64,000 bases of DNA from Synechococcus sp. UW69 (GCF_900474185.1 NZ_UCNW01000002.1:81013-145012); one strand, 5' to 3'. Positions 35,706 through 45,855 are shown, numbered from the stretch's first letter. Notes: a model not told the origin generated them from the letters alone. Numbers and translations: made by a program.

Positions 35706-36527
35706 TCAGCCGAACCGACCGGAGACGTAGTCCTGGGTGGCTTGCTGTTGGGGCGCGTTGAAGATCTTGTCTGTGTCGTTGAATTCCACGAGGTAGCCCA
35801 CTTTTCCGGTTCCGCCCTCGACGGCTTCGGCGTTGAAGAAAGCCGTCATGTCGCTGACACGGACGGCCTGCTGCATGTTGTGGGTCACGATCACGATGGT
35901 GAAGCTCTTCTTGAGCTCATGCATCGTCTCTTCGATCTTCAACGTCGAGATTGGATCCAGGGCTGAACAGGGCTCATCCATCAAGATGACTTCTGGCTGG
36001 ATGGCGATGGTTCGGGCGATACAAAGACGTTGTTGCTGTCCGCCAGAGAGTGAATAGCCGCTCTCATTCAGTTTGTCTTTGCATTCATCCCAAACTGCTG
36101 CCTGCCGTAGAGATTGTTCAACGAGTTCATCCATATTTCCCGTATATCCATTGATGCGCGCGCCAAAGGCAATGTTTTCGTAGATGCTTTTCGGGAATGG
36201 GTTGGGTTGCTGGAACACCATCCCGATACGACGTCGCACCTCTACAGGATCGACACTGGAACCGTACAAGTCGACCCCACCAAACAAAATGCTTCCCTTG
36301 AGGGAGCATGAATCGATCAGGTCATTCATGCGGTTCAAGGCTCGGAGAACCGTTGATTTTCCGCAGCCGGATGGACCGATGAAAGCCGTGACCTTGCCGC
36401 GAGGAATGTCGCAAAACACATTTTTTACGGCTTCAAAGTTGCCGTAGCTGATCGTGACGTTCTGCAGCGAAAGTGCTGTGTCTGCGCTCTTGATATCGGG
36501 ATCTTGGGGTGGGCTGATAGTGGTCAT
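35706..36527 (-). CDS. pstB: Phosphate ABC transporter ATP-binding protein
   Basis: A 273-residue ATPase that powers high-affinity phosphate import. Walker [10 protein letters not shown] is at 51-59, the PstB-typical [19 protein letters not shown] follows, the signature [16 protein letters not shown] is at 160-175 and Walker [16 protein letters not shown] at about 180-194; the H-loop is [12 protein letters not shown]. The extended N-terminus (about 20 residues) is usual in cyanobacteria. It is the last gene of pstC-pstA-pstB; no pstS or phoU is adjacent in this window. Confidence 0.97.
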   Translation of the reverse strand: MTTISPPQDPDIKSADTALSLQNVTISYGNFEAVKNVFCDIPRGKVTAFIGPSGCGKSTVLRALNRMNDLIDSCSLKGSILFGGVDLYGSSVDPVEVRRRIGMVFQQPNPFPKSIYENIAFGARINGYTGNMDELVEQSLRQAAVWDECKDKLNESGYSLSGGQQQRLCIARTIAIQPEVILMDEPCSALDPISTLKIEETMHELKKSFTIVIVTHNMQQAVRVSDMTAFFNAEAVEGGTGKVGYLVEFNDTDKIFNAPQQQATQDYVSGRFG

Positions 36528-36548
36528 TGATTTAAGTGGAAAATTGGT

Positions 36549-37466
36549 TTATTTGGCTGCAAATCGTGCCAGCCATCGAGATAAAAGATTGAGCGTCAAA
36601 ATCATCATCACCAGTACGAAAGATGCGGCCCAGGCCAATTCGTTGTGAAACTCATAGGGCATGATCGCAAAGTTGTAGATCATCACGGAGAGGGTTGCGA
36701 TGGGAGCGAAGATGCCCTCGGGTGTGAGCAGATCTGACCAGAACGGTGAGAAGAGTGCCGTGAAGATCAAAGGAGCCGTTTCCCCTGCGGCTCTTGCGAT
36801 TCCAAGAACCACCCCTGTCGCGATCGGGGTTAAGGCTGCAGGGAGTGTGATTCGCACAACAGTGACAAATCTGGATGCCCCCACTCCCAAAGCACCACGA
36901 CGCAGGTCATCAGGAACCAGCTTCAGACCTTCGTCGGTCGTTTTAATAACTGTGGGGAGCATCAACACAGCCAGGGCCATGCCCCCCGCAACGGCGCTGT
37001 AGGCGTTCCCGAAGAGAATTCGGCTGGTGACGATGGTTCCGTAGATGAACACGCCAGCAATGATCGATGGCACACCAGCCAACACATTGGTGCCGAATCG
37101 AATGAACTGAGCGAACCATCCTGAACGGGAGTATTCGGCAAGGAAGATCCCACCTCCGACGCCCACTGGAATGGCAATCAATCCAGCGATGCCTGTTACG
37201 ACGAGGGTTCCAATAATCGCGTTAGCGATACCGCCTTCCTCCAGTCCCGGTGGTGGTGGAAGTTCCGTCAGCAGGGCCAGACTGATCTTGCTGCCCCCTT
37301 GTACAAGCACGTAGCCCAAAACCAGGACAAGGGGCAGAACAGCGATAACTGCAAATAATCCCGCCAAGAAGGAGAGAAGGCCGCTGCGGATATTTCTGCG
37401 CAGAAACGGCTTGTAGCTCAGATCAGGAGCTGAGTCGGATCGGGTGTGGGTGAGCGTTTGCGTCAT
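36549..37466 (-). CDS. pstA: Phosphate ABC transporter permease PstA
   Basis: A 305-residue inner-membrane protein with six helices. Family blocks include ELPPPPGLEEGGIANAIIGTLVVTG, GVGGGIFLAEYS, NVLAGVPSIIAGVFIYG and the coupling loop RRGALGVGASRFVTVVRITLPAAL, then GIARAAGETAPLIFTAL. With PstC it forms the phosphate channel. It starts one base after the pstC stop and ends 21 bp before pstB. Confidence 0.97.
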   Translation of the reverse strand: MTQTLTHTRSDSAPDLSYKPFLRRNIRSGLLSFLAGLFAVIAVLPLVLVLGYVLVQGGSKISLALLTELPPPPGLEEGGIANAIIGTLVVTGIAGLIAIPVGVGGGIFLAEYSRSGWFAQFIRFGTNVLAGVPSIIAGVFIYGTIVTSRILFGNAYSAVAGGMALAVLMLPTVIKTTDEGLKLVPDDLRRGALGVGASRFVTVVRITLPAALTPIATGVVLGIARAAGETAPLIFTALFSPFWSDLLTPEGIFAPIATLSVMIYNFAIMPYEFHNELAWAASFVLVMMILTLNLLSRWLARFAAK

Positions 37467-37467
37467 G

Positions 37468-38415
37468 TCAGTACTTCAGGCTCAAGCGCTTCACAATCCA
37501 CTGGGCAAAAATATTCACGCACAACGTCAGGATGATCAGCACAAATGCTGCATACATCAGCGATGACACTTGGGAACCATCCGCTTCACCAAACTGGTTA
37601 GCAAGCATCGCTGCGATGGTGTTGCCCGGTGCCAAGAGCGAAAGGCTGAAATTGTTGGAATTGCCGATGATCATCGTGACGGCCATGGTCTCGCCCATGG
37701 CTCGGCCCAGTGCCAGCATCACGCCACCAATGATTCCGGAAATCGCTGCCGGAAGAATCACATTGATGATCGCTCCCCAACGTGTTGTCCCCACGCCATA
37801 GGCCGCTTGTCGGAGTTGTGTCGGTACCTGATTCAGACAATCACGGGAAATAGCCGTGATGATCGGAAGGATCATCACCACCAGGATCAACACTGCTGGG
37901 ATGGTGCCTGGACCCATCGGCGGTGTGCTGAAGAGGGGGAACCAATTGAAGAGCTCATAGAGAAGCTCAAGCCCCGGACGGATGAATGGTTCCAACACAA
38001 AGATGGCCCACAGGCCGAGTACCACGGATGGGATTGCGGCGAGAAGTTCAACCATCAAGCCGATCAGACTGCGAATCCGGCTGGGGATGATGTTTTCGGT
38101 GATGAAGATGGCTGTTCCAACCCCCAAGGGCACAGCGATCATCAAGGCCAGCAGTGATGTAATCAGGGTGCCGTAGATGGCTGCACCGGCGCCGTACTCG
38201 TCATCCACAGGGTTCCAATCCGAGGTGATCAGAAATTGCCAGCCGTAGCGGGCCATGGATTCCAAGCTTCCTTGGAAGACGACGATCAGGATGGAGAACA
38301 GAACGATCGCCACCACCGAGGCCATGGCAATGGCCAGATTCTTGAAACCGACGTCCACCAATTTTTCGAACGGTGGACGTCTTCGGAACAGGTATCGCTT
38401 GTCCGGGTCGGACAT
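37468..38415 (-). CDS. pstC: Phosphate ABC transporter permease PstC
   Basis: A 315-residue inner-membrane protein with six helices, containing PVDDEYGAGAAIYGTLITSLLAL, PLGVGTAIFITE, ELLAAIPSVVLGLWAIFVL, the coupling loop RQAAYGVGTTRWGAIINVILPAA, and LGRAMGETMAVTMIIGN, all standard for PstC. It partners with PstA and the PstB ATPase. It is the first gene of the unit; a Pho-box-like repeat lies about 50 bp upstream of its start, suggesting induction by phosphate starvation through PhoB. Confidence 0.97.
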   Translation of the reverse strand: MSDPDKRYLFRRRPPFEKLVDVGFKNLAIAMASVVAIVLFSILIVVFQGSLESMARYGWQFLITSDWNPVDDEYGAGAAIYGTLITSLLALMIAVPLGVGTAIFITENIIPSRIRSLIGLMVELLAAIPSVVLGLWAIFVLEPFIRPGLELLYELFNWFPLFSTPPMGPGTIPAVLILVVMILPIITAISRDCLNQVPTQLRQAAYGVGTTRWGAIINVILPAAISGIIGGVMLALGRAMGETMAVTMIIGNSNNFSLSLLAPGNTIAAMLANQFGEADGSQVSSLMYAAFVLIILTLCVNIFAQWIVKRLSLKY

Positions 38416-38462
38416 TTACCCAAAGGCGCGCCAGTACAACGTATGTCCCGATCCTCTTGACA

Positions 38463-38481
38463 TGATTAAGAACGCCTTAAG
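38463..38481 (-). promoter_or_regulatory. Pho-box-like direct repeat upstream of pstC
   Basis: Read on the pstC strand, CTTAAGGC (38481-38474), a 3-bp spacer and CTTAATCA (38470-38463) form two octamers with an 11-bp period. This matches the cyanobacterial PhoB site design of tandem CTTAA-type octamers. It ends 48 bp before the pstC start. The second half of each octamer departs from the CTTAACCT consensus, so the site may be weak. Confidence 0.6.
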
Positions 38482-38568
38482 CGATGGGCTCTGTTCTGCC
38501 ATTTATCGCGACTGGGGCTGGAGCAGGTTGGAAGCTGCCGTTAGCGTGGAGATCAAGCTTTAAGGGAT

Positions 38569-40560
38569 ATGGGGCGGATCGTCGGCATCGATCTGGGGAC
38601 CACCAATTCGGTTGTCGCTGTGCTGGAGGCGGGTCGTCCCCATGTGATTGCCAATGCCGAGGGCGGACGAACCACCCCATCCGTAGTGGGCTACACCAAG
38701 GATCAGGAGCTGCTGGTGGGGCAGCTGGCCCGACGCCAACTCGTGCTCAGCCCCCGAAACACCTTCTCCAATTTGAAGCGGTTTGTTGGTCGTGACTGGG
38801 ACGAGTTGGAGGACAGCAGCCTGTCCGTGCCCTACACAGTTCGTGCCAATGACCAGGGTCAGGTTCGCGTCCCCTGCCCGGTAACGGAAAGGGAGTATGC
38901 GCCCGAAGAGATTGTCGCCAGCATCATCCGCAAACTGGTCGACGATGCATCGACTTACCTAGGCGAGCCGGTTGAAGCGGCTGTTGTGACTGTTCCGGCC
39001 TATTTCAATGATGCTCAGCGTCAGGCCACCCGTGATGCCGGACGGTTGGCGGGCATTTCAGTGGAACGCATTCTTAATGAGCCAACCGCCGCTGCTCTCG
39101 CTTACGGCTTTGATCGCAGTGCGGTCAAACGGGTGCTCGTGTTTGACCTGGGTGGAGGCACATTTGACGTGTCGCTGCTGCGCATCGCCAATGGCGTCTT
39201 TGACGTCAAGGCGACGAATGGAGACACCCAGCTCGGTGGCAACGATTTTGATCAACGCATCGTCAACTGGCTGGCCGATGCGTTCGCTGAGGAGCATGGC
39301 GTTGATCTGCGGCGGGATCGTCAGGCCCTTCAGCGATTGACGGAGGCTGCTGAAAAAGCGAAGCAGGAACTCTCCGGTGTGCTGAGCACCCCGATTTCGC
39401 TGCCGTTCATTGCTACCGGCAGTGATGGTCCGCTGCACATTGAAACTCGTCTGGACCGTGCCACCTTCGAGGGTCTCTGCCCGGATCTTCTCGACCGTTT
39501 GCTGAGTCCGGTCCAAGCGGCACTGCGCGACTCGGGTTGGTCTGCAAACGACATTGATGACGTTGTGCTGGTGGGGGGCGCCACCCGGATGCCCATGGTG
39601 CAGCAATTGGTTCGCACCCTTGTGCCCATCGATCCCTGCCAATCGGTGAATCCCGATGAGGTGGTGGCGATCGGTGCTGCCGTTCAGGCGGGGATCCTCA
39701 CAGGGGAACTCAGGGACCTGTTACTGAATGACGTCACACCTCTCTCGCTCGGACTGGAGACGATTGGCGGACTGATGAAGGTGCTGATCCCTCGCAACAC
39801 GCCGATCCCGGTGCGCCAGTCCGATGTGTTCAGCACTTCGGAAGCCAATCAGTCGTCCGTTGAAATCCATGTCTGGCAAGGGGAGCGCCAGATGGCATCG
39901 GACAACAAATCTCTTGGTCGTTTCCGCCTCTCCGGCATTCCACCGGCTCCGAGGGGTGTGCCTCAGGTGCAAGTGGCGTTCGATATTGATGCCAATGGCC
40001 TGCTTCAGGTCAGCGCCACCGACCGCACCACGGGGCGCAAGCAGTCGGTTTCGATTCAGGGCGGTTCGAATCTCAACGAGGAGGATGTGACCGCTCTGTT
40101 GGCGGAAGCGGAGGCACGGGCCGATGAGGATCGGCGCAAACGCAATCAAATCGAGCGTCGCAACCGTGCCCAAACGTTGCTTGCTCAGGCGGAACGGCGT
40201 CTGCGGGACGCTTCGCTGGAGCTGGGGCCCTATGGCGCTGAACGGCAGCAACGGGCTGTTGAAATGGCCATGCGCGATGTGCAGGACTGCCTCGCCAACG
40301 ACGACCTCCAGGAGCTGGATCTGTGTGTAAGCGGTCTTGAGGAGGCTCTCTTCGGTCTGAACCGTCGTCTTTCGGCGGAGCGTCAGGGCGATGGCAGTCC
40401 GCTTCAGGGCATTCGCAACACCCTTGGGTCCCTCAAGGATGAGCTGTTTGCCGATGATTGGGATGACGACCCCTGGGGTCCCCCCAGTCGTCCGGGTGAA
40501 CGCGGTCGAGGCCTGAGCCGTCGTGACTCTGCACCTTGGGACGATGACATCTACCGCTGA
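38569..40560 (+). CDS. dnaK: Chaperone DnaK (Hsp70), DnaK1-like
   Basis: A 663-residue Hsp70. Motifs: IVGIDLGTTNSVVAVLE, VTVPAYFNDAQRQATRDAG, NEPTAAALAYG, VFDLGGGTFDVSLL, VVLVGGATRMPMVQQLV, the linker LLLNDVTPLSLGLET, and the substrate domain with EVQVAFDIDANGLLQVSA-type sequence. The C-terminus is unusual: acidic and Trp/Asp/Pro/Arg-rich (FADDWDDDPWGPP, ending PWDDDIYR) rather than the EEVD-like tail, as in cyanobacterial DnaK1 paralogues. The J-protein gene that follows overlaps it by 17 bp, so the two should act together. Confidence 0.95.
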   Translation: MGRIVGIDLGTTNSVVAVLEAGRPHVIANAEGGRTTPSVVGYTKDQELLVGQLARRQLVLSPRNTFSNLKRFVGRDWDELEDSSLSVPYTVRANDQGQVRVPCPVTEREYAPEEIVASIIRKLVDDASTYLGEPVEAAVVTVPAYFNDAQRQATRDAGRLAGISVERILNEPTAAALAYGFDRSAVKRVLVFDLGGGTFDVSLLRIANGVFDVKATNGDTQLGGNDFDQRIVNWLADAFAEEHGVDLRRDRQALQRLTEAAEKAKQELSGVLSTPISLPFIATGSDGPLHIETRLDRATFEGLCPDLLDRLLSPVQAALRDSGWSANDIDDVVLVGGATRMPMVQQLVRTLVPIDPCQSVNPDEVVAIGAAVQAGILTGELRDLLLNDVTPLSLGLETIGGLMKVLIPRNTPIPVRQSDVFSTSEANQSSVEIHVWQGERQMASDNKSLGRFRLSGIPPAPRGVPQVQVAFDIDANGLLQVSATDRTTGRKQSVSIQGGSNLNEEDVTALLAEAEARADEDRRKRNQIERRNRAQTLLAQAERRLRDASLELGPYGAERQQRAVEMAMRDVQDCLANDDLQELDLCVSGLEEALFGLNRRLSAERQGDGSPLQGIRNTLGSLKDELFADDWDDDPWGPPSRPGERGRGLSRRDSAPWDDDIYR

Positions 40561-41476
40561 TCCTGATTATTGGTCTCTGCTGGGGGTTGATCCCGACTGC
40601 ACGGATCAGCAGCTGAAACGTGCCTTTCGCCGCGAGGCGCGCCGTTGGCATCCGGATCTGAACAGCAATGATCCCGTTGCTGAGGATCGCTTCAAGCTGG
40701 TCAATGAGGCCTATGCGGTGCTCAGTGATCCCCGCCGCCGCGATGCTTGGCAACGGGGCGGTGGTACAGGCGCGGGTGTTGCTGATCCCTTCGCGCACGG
40801 GTTCCCCGATTTCGAGGACTATCTCGACGTGATTTTCGGTGGGGGGGCAGGGCGATCAACGGCTGAGTCCGACATGGAGCCGGATCCACCCTTCCGGGGT
40901 GATGACGTCAGAAGTGAAACCAGAAGAACTGAACCTCCGGTTTCAGCACCGCCGCCGCCGCCGCCCGTGCGTGCTGTGGAGGACCTCGAATCGGTCGTTC
41001 ATCTCACCGCTGATCAGGCTCTGCAGGGCACCCAGGTGGAACTCACGCTCGACGACGGCACGGTGATCGAGCTGAACACTCCTCCCTTCGCTGGTGATGG
41101 CTGGCGACTTCGGCTTGAGGGTGTCGCCCCGGGTGGTCGTGATCATTTCCTGCAGCTCCGGGTTGTGACCGAAGACGGGCTTCGGATCGATGGTCTTCGC
41201 GTGCTCTACAAGCTGCTGTTGTTTCCGCCAGATGCTGCTCTTGGCTGCGCTGTGGATGTGCCCACGCTGGATGGACCCGTGACGCTGCAAGTTCCACCCG
41301 GTTCATCGAGCGGACGCTTGCTGCGACTTCGTGGTCGTGGGCTGCAGCTGGAGAACGAACGGGGGGACCAACTGGTGGAGATTGTTGTGGTGATTCCTTC
41401 AGATCTGGGCGATGCGGAACGGGCTCTTTATCGCCGCCTTCAGGAACTGGCGAGCGAATCCGAGCAGGTTGGATGA
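40544..41476 (+). CDS. DnaJ-type co-chaperone (type II, CbpA-like)
   Basis: A 310-residue protein: J-domain (residues about 8-70) with the HPD motif at 36-38 (RRWHPDLN), a linker rich in Gly and acidic residues with a proline run near 145, and a C-terminal substrate-binding domain (VHLTADQALQGTQVELTLDDGTVIELNTPP... GSSSGRLLRLRGRGL). The cysteine-rich zinc finger of type I DnaJ is missing. It stimulates ATP hydrolysis by DnaK. The ATG at 40544 overlaps the dnaK end by 17 bp. Confidence 0.92.
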   Translation: MTSTADPDYWSLLGVDPDCTDQQLKRAFRREARRWHPDLNSNDPVAEDRFKLVNEAYAVLSDPRRRDAWQRGGGTGAGVADPFAHGFPDFEDYLDVIFGGGAGRSTAESDMEPDPPFRGDDVRSETRRTEPPVSAPPPPPPVRAVEDLESVVHLTADQALQGTQVELTLDDGTVIELNTPPFAGDGWRLRLEGVAPGGRDHFLQLRVVTEDGLRIDGLRVLYKLLLFPPDAALGCAVDVPTLDGPVTLQVPPGSSSGRLLRLRGRGLQLENERGDQLVEIVVVIPSDLGDAERALYRRLQELASESEQVG

Positions 41477-41518
41477 CGATGGGTGAGACTCCGGTCCGAT
41501 TGATCTGACGTTTTCTCG

Positions 41519-41977
41519 ATGCGCGTCCACGTCCTGCTCTTTGATGCCGGTACGGATAGTGAAGGCATCCACTCGCTTGAAATTGCCGGACGCACTGTGG
41601 TTCTTCTGTTTGAGAACCCCGACGATGCCGAGCGTTATGCCGGCCTTCTGGAGGCGCAGGACTTTCCGGTCCCGACGGTGGAGGCCCTGGACCGAGAAGA
41701 CGTGGATTTGTTTTGTCGTGAGGCCGGCTATGAGGCCCGCGTGATCGAGTCGGGTTTTGTGCCGAGCAATGACGAGGAGCGCCTGTTCATGGCGCCGCCG
41801 CAGAGCAACCGCGATGTGAGCAACTGGAAGGACGACACCAACCCTGATAACCCAATCCCTGACAACGCCAACCCTGAACAACACGCCGCTGAACCTGCGC
41901 GCCAGGGACTGGAGACCGAGCCCGAGTCAAATCCTGAACTCGATGAACTGCGTCGGCGGTTGGAGGGCCTGCTCTGA
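41519..41977 (+). CDS. DUF3110 protein
   Basis: A 152-residue protein. The first 90 residues match DUF3110 (MRVHVLLFDAGTDSEGIHSLE, VVLLFENPDDAERYAGLLEAQDFPVPTVE), a family of cyanobacteria and plastids of unknown function. The remainder is low-complexity and rich in Asn, Pro and Glu (NPDNPIPDNANPEQ), with a charged amphipathic helix at the end (ELDELRRRLEGLL). No signal peptide or membrane segment. It is followed three bases later by murQ and may share its transcript with dnaK-dnaJ. Confidence 0.88.
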   Translation: MRVHVLLFDAGTDSEGIHSLEIAGRTVVLLFENPDDAERYAGLLEAQDFPVPTVEALDREDVDLFCREAGYEARVIESGFVPSNDEERLFMAPPQSNRDVSNWKDDTNPDNPIPDNANPEQHAAEPARQGLETEPESNPELDELRRRLEGLL

Positions 41978-41980
41978 ACC

Positions 41981-42934
41981 ATGGCCCTGTTTGACCCTGA
42001 TCTCCAGCCCTCCAGCGACCGCGGCCATCTGCTGACCGAGCAGAGCAATCAGCGCAGTTCACGGTTGGATCAACTCGACACCCTCGAGCTCGTCGCCCTG
42101 TTTGCGGACGAGGATCGGCGTCCCCAAGAGGCTGTCGCCGCGGCCGCTCCTGACCTTGCTCAGGCCGTTGATGCCGTTTCTGAGCGACTTCGTGCCGGCG
42201 GTCGTCTCTTCTATCTCGGTGCTGGCACCTCAGGCCGGCTGGGGGTCTTGGACGCCGCGGAGTGCCCACCCACTTTTTGCAGTGATCCCGAGCAGGTGCA
42301 GGGGGTTCTCGCTGGTGGTTCAGCAGCGCTGTTGCGCAGTTCCGAAGGGCTCGAGGATGTTGAGGCTGCCGGTCGGGCTGACCTGGAGGAGCGGGGGTTT
42401 TGCTCCAAGGACTGTCTTGTGGGGATCGCCGCAGGTGGCACCACGCCATACGTTCGCGGCGGCCTGGCGTTTGCGACAAGCATTGGCGCTCTGGCGATTG
42501 CCATGGCCTGTGTTCCGACGGAACAGGCTCCCCTTCCCTGCGATATCGACATTCGTCTGCTCACCGGCCCTGAGCTGCTGACTGGATCCACGCGGATGAA
42601 GGCCGGCACGGCCACAAAACTTGCCTTAAACACGCTGTCGACCGCCGTGATGGTGAAGCTCGGCAAGGTCTATGGGAATCGGATGGTGGATGTAGCCGCA
42701 AGCAACAGCAAGTTGGTGGACCGATCGCTGCGGATCCTGAGGGATCTGGCCGGTGTCGAGCGGGAGCGTGGGCTGACGCTGCTTGAGGACGCCGGCGGAT
42801 CGGTCAAACTCGCTTTGTTGATGGCGTCTGCTGACTTGCCTGTCGACCAGGCATGTGCGCTGCTTCAGCAGCATGACCAGCAGCTTCGCTCGGCACTGGC
42901 CTCCTGCGGAGCTCAGCTGAAGGACCTCAGCTGA
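41981..42934 (+). CDS. murQ: N-acetylmuramic acid 6-phosphate etherase
   Basis: A 317-residue SIS-domain enzyme that cleaves the lactyl ether of MurNAc-6-P to give GlcNAc-6-P and lactate in peptidoglycan recycling. Diagnostic parts are LLTEQSNQRSSRLDQLDT, RLFYLGAGTSGRLGVLDAAECPPTF and LTGSTRMKAGTATKLALNTLSTAVMVKLG(K)VYGNRMVDV. Length is normal (about 300-320). The end overlaps mtnP by 8 bp (convergent). An amidase and lysozyme-like genes elsewhere in the window fit a wall-turnover role. Confidence 0.95.
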   Translation: MALFDPDLQPSSDRGHLLTEQSNQRSSRLDQLDTLELVALFADEDRRPQEAVAAAAPDLAQAVDAVSERLRAGGRLFYLGAGTSGRLGVLDAAECPPTFCSDPEQVQGVLAGGSAALLRSSEGLEDVEAAGRADLEERGFCSKDCLVGIAAGGTTPYVRGGLAFATSIGALAIAMACVPTEQAPLPCDIDIRLLTGPELLTGSTRMKAGTATKLALNTLSTAVMVKLGKVYGNRMVDVAASNSKLVDRSLRILRDLAGVERERGLTLLEDAGGSVKLALLMASADLPVDQACALLQQHDQQLRSALASCGAQLKDLS

Positions 42935-43835
42935 TGGAGGACTGATCGAACGATCCCCAGTAAGGGGAGGTGAACAGATCGAGCTTTGATCGGGTCTCGG
43001 CAGGCACCTGGTCCTTGGGCGTGATCAAGGCATTGGCGAGGGCTGTGTGGGCCGTCGAAGCAGGAGGCTTTTGCTTCAGCTGCTGCATCAAACCGCTCAG
43101 GATCGGTTCGGTGGCCGAGGCATTGGCCTGCAGGTTGCTAATCACCATCTCCACAGAGACCGCGTCATGGTCTTCATGCCAGCAGTCAAAGTCGGTGACC
43201 ATGCTCAGGGAGGCATAGGCCAATTCGGCTTCCCGGGCCAGGCGGGCCTCGGTGTGATTGGTCATCCCGATGACTGAACAACCCCAGGAGCGGTAGAGCT
43301 TGCTTTCGGCCTGGGTGGAAAAGGCGGGGCCCTCCATGCAGAGATACGTTCCTCCGCGATGCAGCTTTTGCCCCTTCGGCAAGCCCCTCTCGGCAGCATC
43401 GGCCAGTAGGGCACTTAACTGCGGGCAGAAAGGTTCGGCAAGGCTGACGTGAGCCACACAGCCGTTCCCGAAAAAACTGGATGGCCTTTGACGCGTGCGG
43501 TCAATGAACTGATCCGGTACGACCATGTCCCGCGGATGCAAATGGCCCTGAAGTGATCCAACCGCGGAGAGGGAGATCAACCAGCGCACCCCCAGCGACC
43601 GCATCGCCCAGATGTTGGCCCGGTAGGGAACTTCACTGGGCAGCAGCTGGTGATGCCGGCCATGGCGGGCCAGGAAGACGGTCTCGACCCCCTCAAGTTC
43701 TCCCAATCGCAGTTGATCGGATGGCGTCCCGAACGGTGTTGGTATCGCACGTTCTTCCACCTGGCTTAAGCCGGGAATCGAATACAGGCCGCTACCGCCG
43801 ATGACGCCAACCCGGGCTCCCTCGAGATCTGCCAT
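42927..43835 (-). CDS. mtnP: S-methyl-5'-thioadenosine phosphorylase
   Basis: A 302-residue purine-nucleoside-phosphorylase-type enzyme that splits methylthioadenosine into adenine and methylthioribose 1-phosphate, recycling the by-product of polyamine synthesis. Visible motifs: [10 protein letters not shown] at the N-terminus, [47 protein letters not shown] and [32 protein letters not shown]. The ATG at 43835 gives [14 protein letters not shown]; an upstream open extension to 43958 has no family pattern and would overlap the divergent cyclophilin gene. Confidence 0.95.
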   Translation of the reverse strand: MADLEGARVGVIGGSGLYSIPGLSQVEERAIPTPFGTPSDQLRLGELEGVETVFLARHGRHHQLLPSEVPYRANIWAMRSLGVRWLISLSAVGSLQGHLHPRDMVVPDQFIDRTRQRPSSFFGNGCVAHVSLAEPFCPQLSALLADAAERGLPKGQKLHRGGTYLCMEGPAFSTQAESKLYRSWGCSVIGMTNHTEARLAREAELAYASLSMVTDFDCWHEDHDAVSVEMVISNLQANASATEPILSGLMQQLKQKPPASTAHTALANALITPKDQVPAETRSKLDLFTSPYWGSFDQSSIS

Positions 43836-43875
43836 GCCACTACTCTCACTACACTCCAGTTTTGCTCGCGCGATC

Positions 43876-44319
43876 ATGACTAAGGCCTTGATGGACACCG
43901 AAGCAGGCCTGATCGAGCTCGAGCTATTTGATGCCGATGCCCCGAACACTGTCGCCAACTTCGTGAAGCTGGTGAAAGACGGCTTTTACGACGGCCTGGC
44001 CTTTCACCGGGTGATCCCAGGTTTTATGGCCCAGGGAGGATGCCCCAACAGCCGTGAGGGCGCCCGCGGTATGGCTGGAACCGGAGGTCCCGGTTACCAA
44101 ATCGATTGCGAGATCAACCCGCAGAAGCACCAGGCCGGAACCCTCGCCATGGCCCATGCCGGCCGCAACACCGGTGGTTCGCAGTTCTACATCTGCCATG
44201 AGGCACAGTCCCACCTCGACGGTGTTCATACGGTGTTTGGCCACACCGGCAACATGGATGTGGTGTTGAAGCTCTCCAACGGCTCCCGGATCAACAAAGT
44301 GACGATCCAGGAGGGCTGA
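43876..44319 (+). CDS. Peptidyl-prolyl cis-trans isomerase, cyclophilin type
   Basis: A 147-residue compact cyclophilin that speeds proline isomerisation in protein folding. The active-site blocks are [50 protein letters not shown]. No signal peptide, so it is cytosolic (PpiB-type). The ATG at 43876 is taken; upstream codons to 43801 are antisense to the mtnP 5' end. It ends directly at the stop of the convergent ribBA gene (abutting stops at 44319/44320). Confidence 0.94.
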   Translation: MTKALMDTEAGLIELELFDADAPNTVANFVKLVKDGFYDGLAFHRVIPGFMAQGGCPNSREGARGMAGTGGPGYQIDCEINPQKHQAGTLAMAHAGRNTGGSQFYICHEAQSHLDGVHTVFGHTGNMDVVLKLSNGSRINKVTIQEG

Positions 44320-45855
44320 TCAGCGCCGCGTCCAGTGCAGGAGTGACGGGCCGTTTTCGATCAGTCCGTCACTGCTCATGTCGATCAGCTCATTGAGCTG
44401 ATGCTCCACCCGCTCAAGATTCTGGGGCGGGTGCAGTGCCATCCGCTCGGTCGGAACCCGCATAAGTCCTACCCGTTCGGTAGCCGCCAGGGCCGCCAGG
44501 CTTTGCAGCAGAGGGCTGGCATCTCCACCATCTGGGGACAGTTTCCAGACGAATTGCGGACGGTCCCAGAGCGCCAACAGACGGGGCTCATGCAGGGCCT
44601 CGAGGCTGAAGCCATGGCGATGCGCGATTCCCTCCACTTCCAAGCGAATGGTGGGCCAGCTTTCCGGGCCAACGTTCACCGCCAGCGCCAGAACCACACA
44701 AGGACTCTCAGATTCGAAGAGATGTCCGAGCTTCTCCCGCTTGGCCGCTAGGTAGTCGGCGTTATGAACGCCTGGGTCCATCACCAGCGGCACCCGCTCT
44801 TCCACCTGAAGGCCATAGCCACCAAGTCCGGCAATCTTGCGCGGGTTGTTTGTGAGCAGGCGCAGCCGATGGATGCCCAGGTCAGAGAGAATCTGGGCGC
44901 CGACGCCGTAGTTGCGGAGATCCGCTGGGAAGCCGAGGCGTTCATTGGCTTCAACGGTGTCTAAACCTGCTTCCTGAAGGCTGTAGGCCTTCAGTTTGTT
45001 GATCAGGCCGATGCCACGACCTTCCTGCCGCAGGTAGACGACTACACCTTCCCCTTCCGCTTCGATCTGGCGCAATGCCGCCTCCAGCTGGGGCCGGCAG
45101 TCACAACGCAGCGAGCCAAAGGCATCACCGGTGAGGCATTCGGAATGCATGCGCACCAGTACGGGCTCACGCAGGGCATTCGGCTCGCCCTTGATCAGAG
45201 CAACATGTTCAGAACCATCGAGTTCGTTGCGATAACCCACCGCTTGGAAGGTCCCGAAACGGCTCGGCATCTGTGCCTGGGCCAGTCGGCGGACAAACCG
45301 CTCGTTCTCCAGCCGGTAACGGATCAGATCCGCAATGCTGATCAGCTTCAGCCCCCACCGATCGGCGTAGCTGCGCAGCTCCGGCAGCCGGGCCATCGAG
45401 CCATCGCTGTTTTGGATTTCGCAGATCACCCCCGCAGGGCTGAGGCCTGCCAGCTGTGACAGATCGACGGCGGCTTCAGTGTGGCCAGCGCGCTTCAGTA
45501 CGCCACCAGGGCGGGCGCGTAAGGGAAAGATGTGCCCGGGTCTGCGCAGTTCAGCCGGCCGCGTGGCCGGATTGAGCGCCACCTGAATGGTGGCGGCGCG
45601 GTCTTCGGCGGAGATTCCAGTGGTCACCCCATGCTCAATTCCGGCATCGATGCTCACCGTGAAGGCCGTTTCGTTGGCGTCGGTGTTGCGATCCACCATC
45701 AGCGGAAGATCGAGTTCATCCAGCCGTTGTCCCTCCATGGCGAGACAGATCAGGCCCCGCGCCTCGGTGGCCATGAAGTTGATCGCTTCTGGAGTTGCGA
45801 ACTGGGCTGCGCAGATCAAATCACCTTCGTTCTCCCGCTGTTCGTCGTCCACCAC
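44320..45855 (-). CDS. ribBA: Riboflavin biosynthesis bifunctional RibBA, apparent frameshift at the N-terminus
   Basis: A fusion of DHBP synthase (N-terminal; [19 protein letters not shown]) and GTP cyclohydrolase II (C-terminal; [17 protein letters not shown] with the zinc cysteines, [27 protein letters not shown]). Homology begins before the first legal start codon in this frame (GTG 45855): codons upstream read [20 protein letters not shown], the normal family start, but no ATG/GTG/TTG precedes them before a stop. Removing one C from the CCCC run at 45946-45943 joins this to an ATG at 45979 ([12 protein letters not shown]..). So the true gene probably spans 44320-45979 with a one-base indel (sequencing error or mutation). 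Confidence 0.92.
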   Translation of the reverse strand: MVDDEQRENEGDLICAAQFATPEAINFMATEARGLICLAMEGQRLDELDLPLMVDRNTDANETAFTVSIDAGIEHGVTTGISAEDRAATIQVALNPATRPAELRRPGHIFPLRARPGGVLKRAGHTEAAVDLSQLAGLSPAGVICEIQNSDGSMARLPELRSYADRWGLKLISIADLIRYRLENERFVRRLAQAQMPSRFGTFQAVGYRNELDGSEHVALIKGEPNALREPVLVRMHSECLTGDAFGSLRCDCRPQLEAALRQIEAEGEGVVVYLRQEGRGIGLINKLKAYSLQEAGLDTVEANERLGFPADLRNYGVGAQILSDLGIHRLRLLTNNPRKIAGLGGYGLQVEERVPLVMDPGVHNADYLAAKREKLGHLFESESPCVVLALAVNVGPESWPTIRLEVEGIAHRHGFSLEALHEPRLLALWDRPQFVWKLSPDGGDASPLLQSLAALAATERVGLMRVPTERMALHPPQNLERVEHQLNELIDMSSDGLIENGPSLLHWTRR

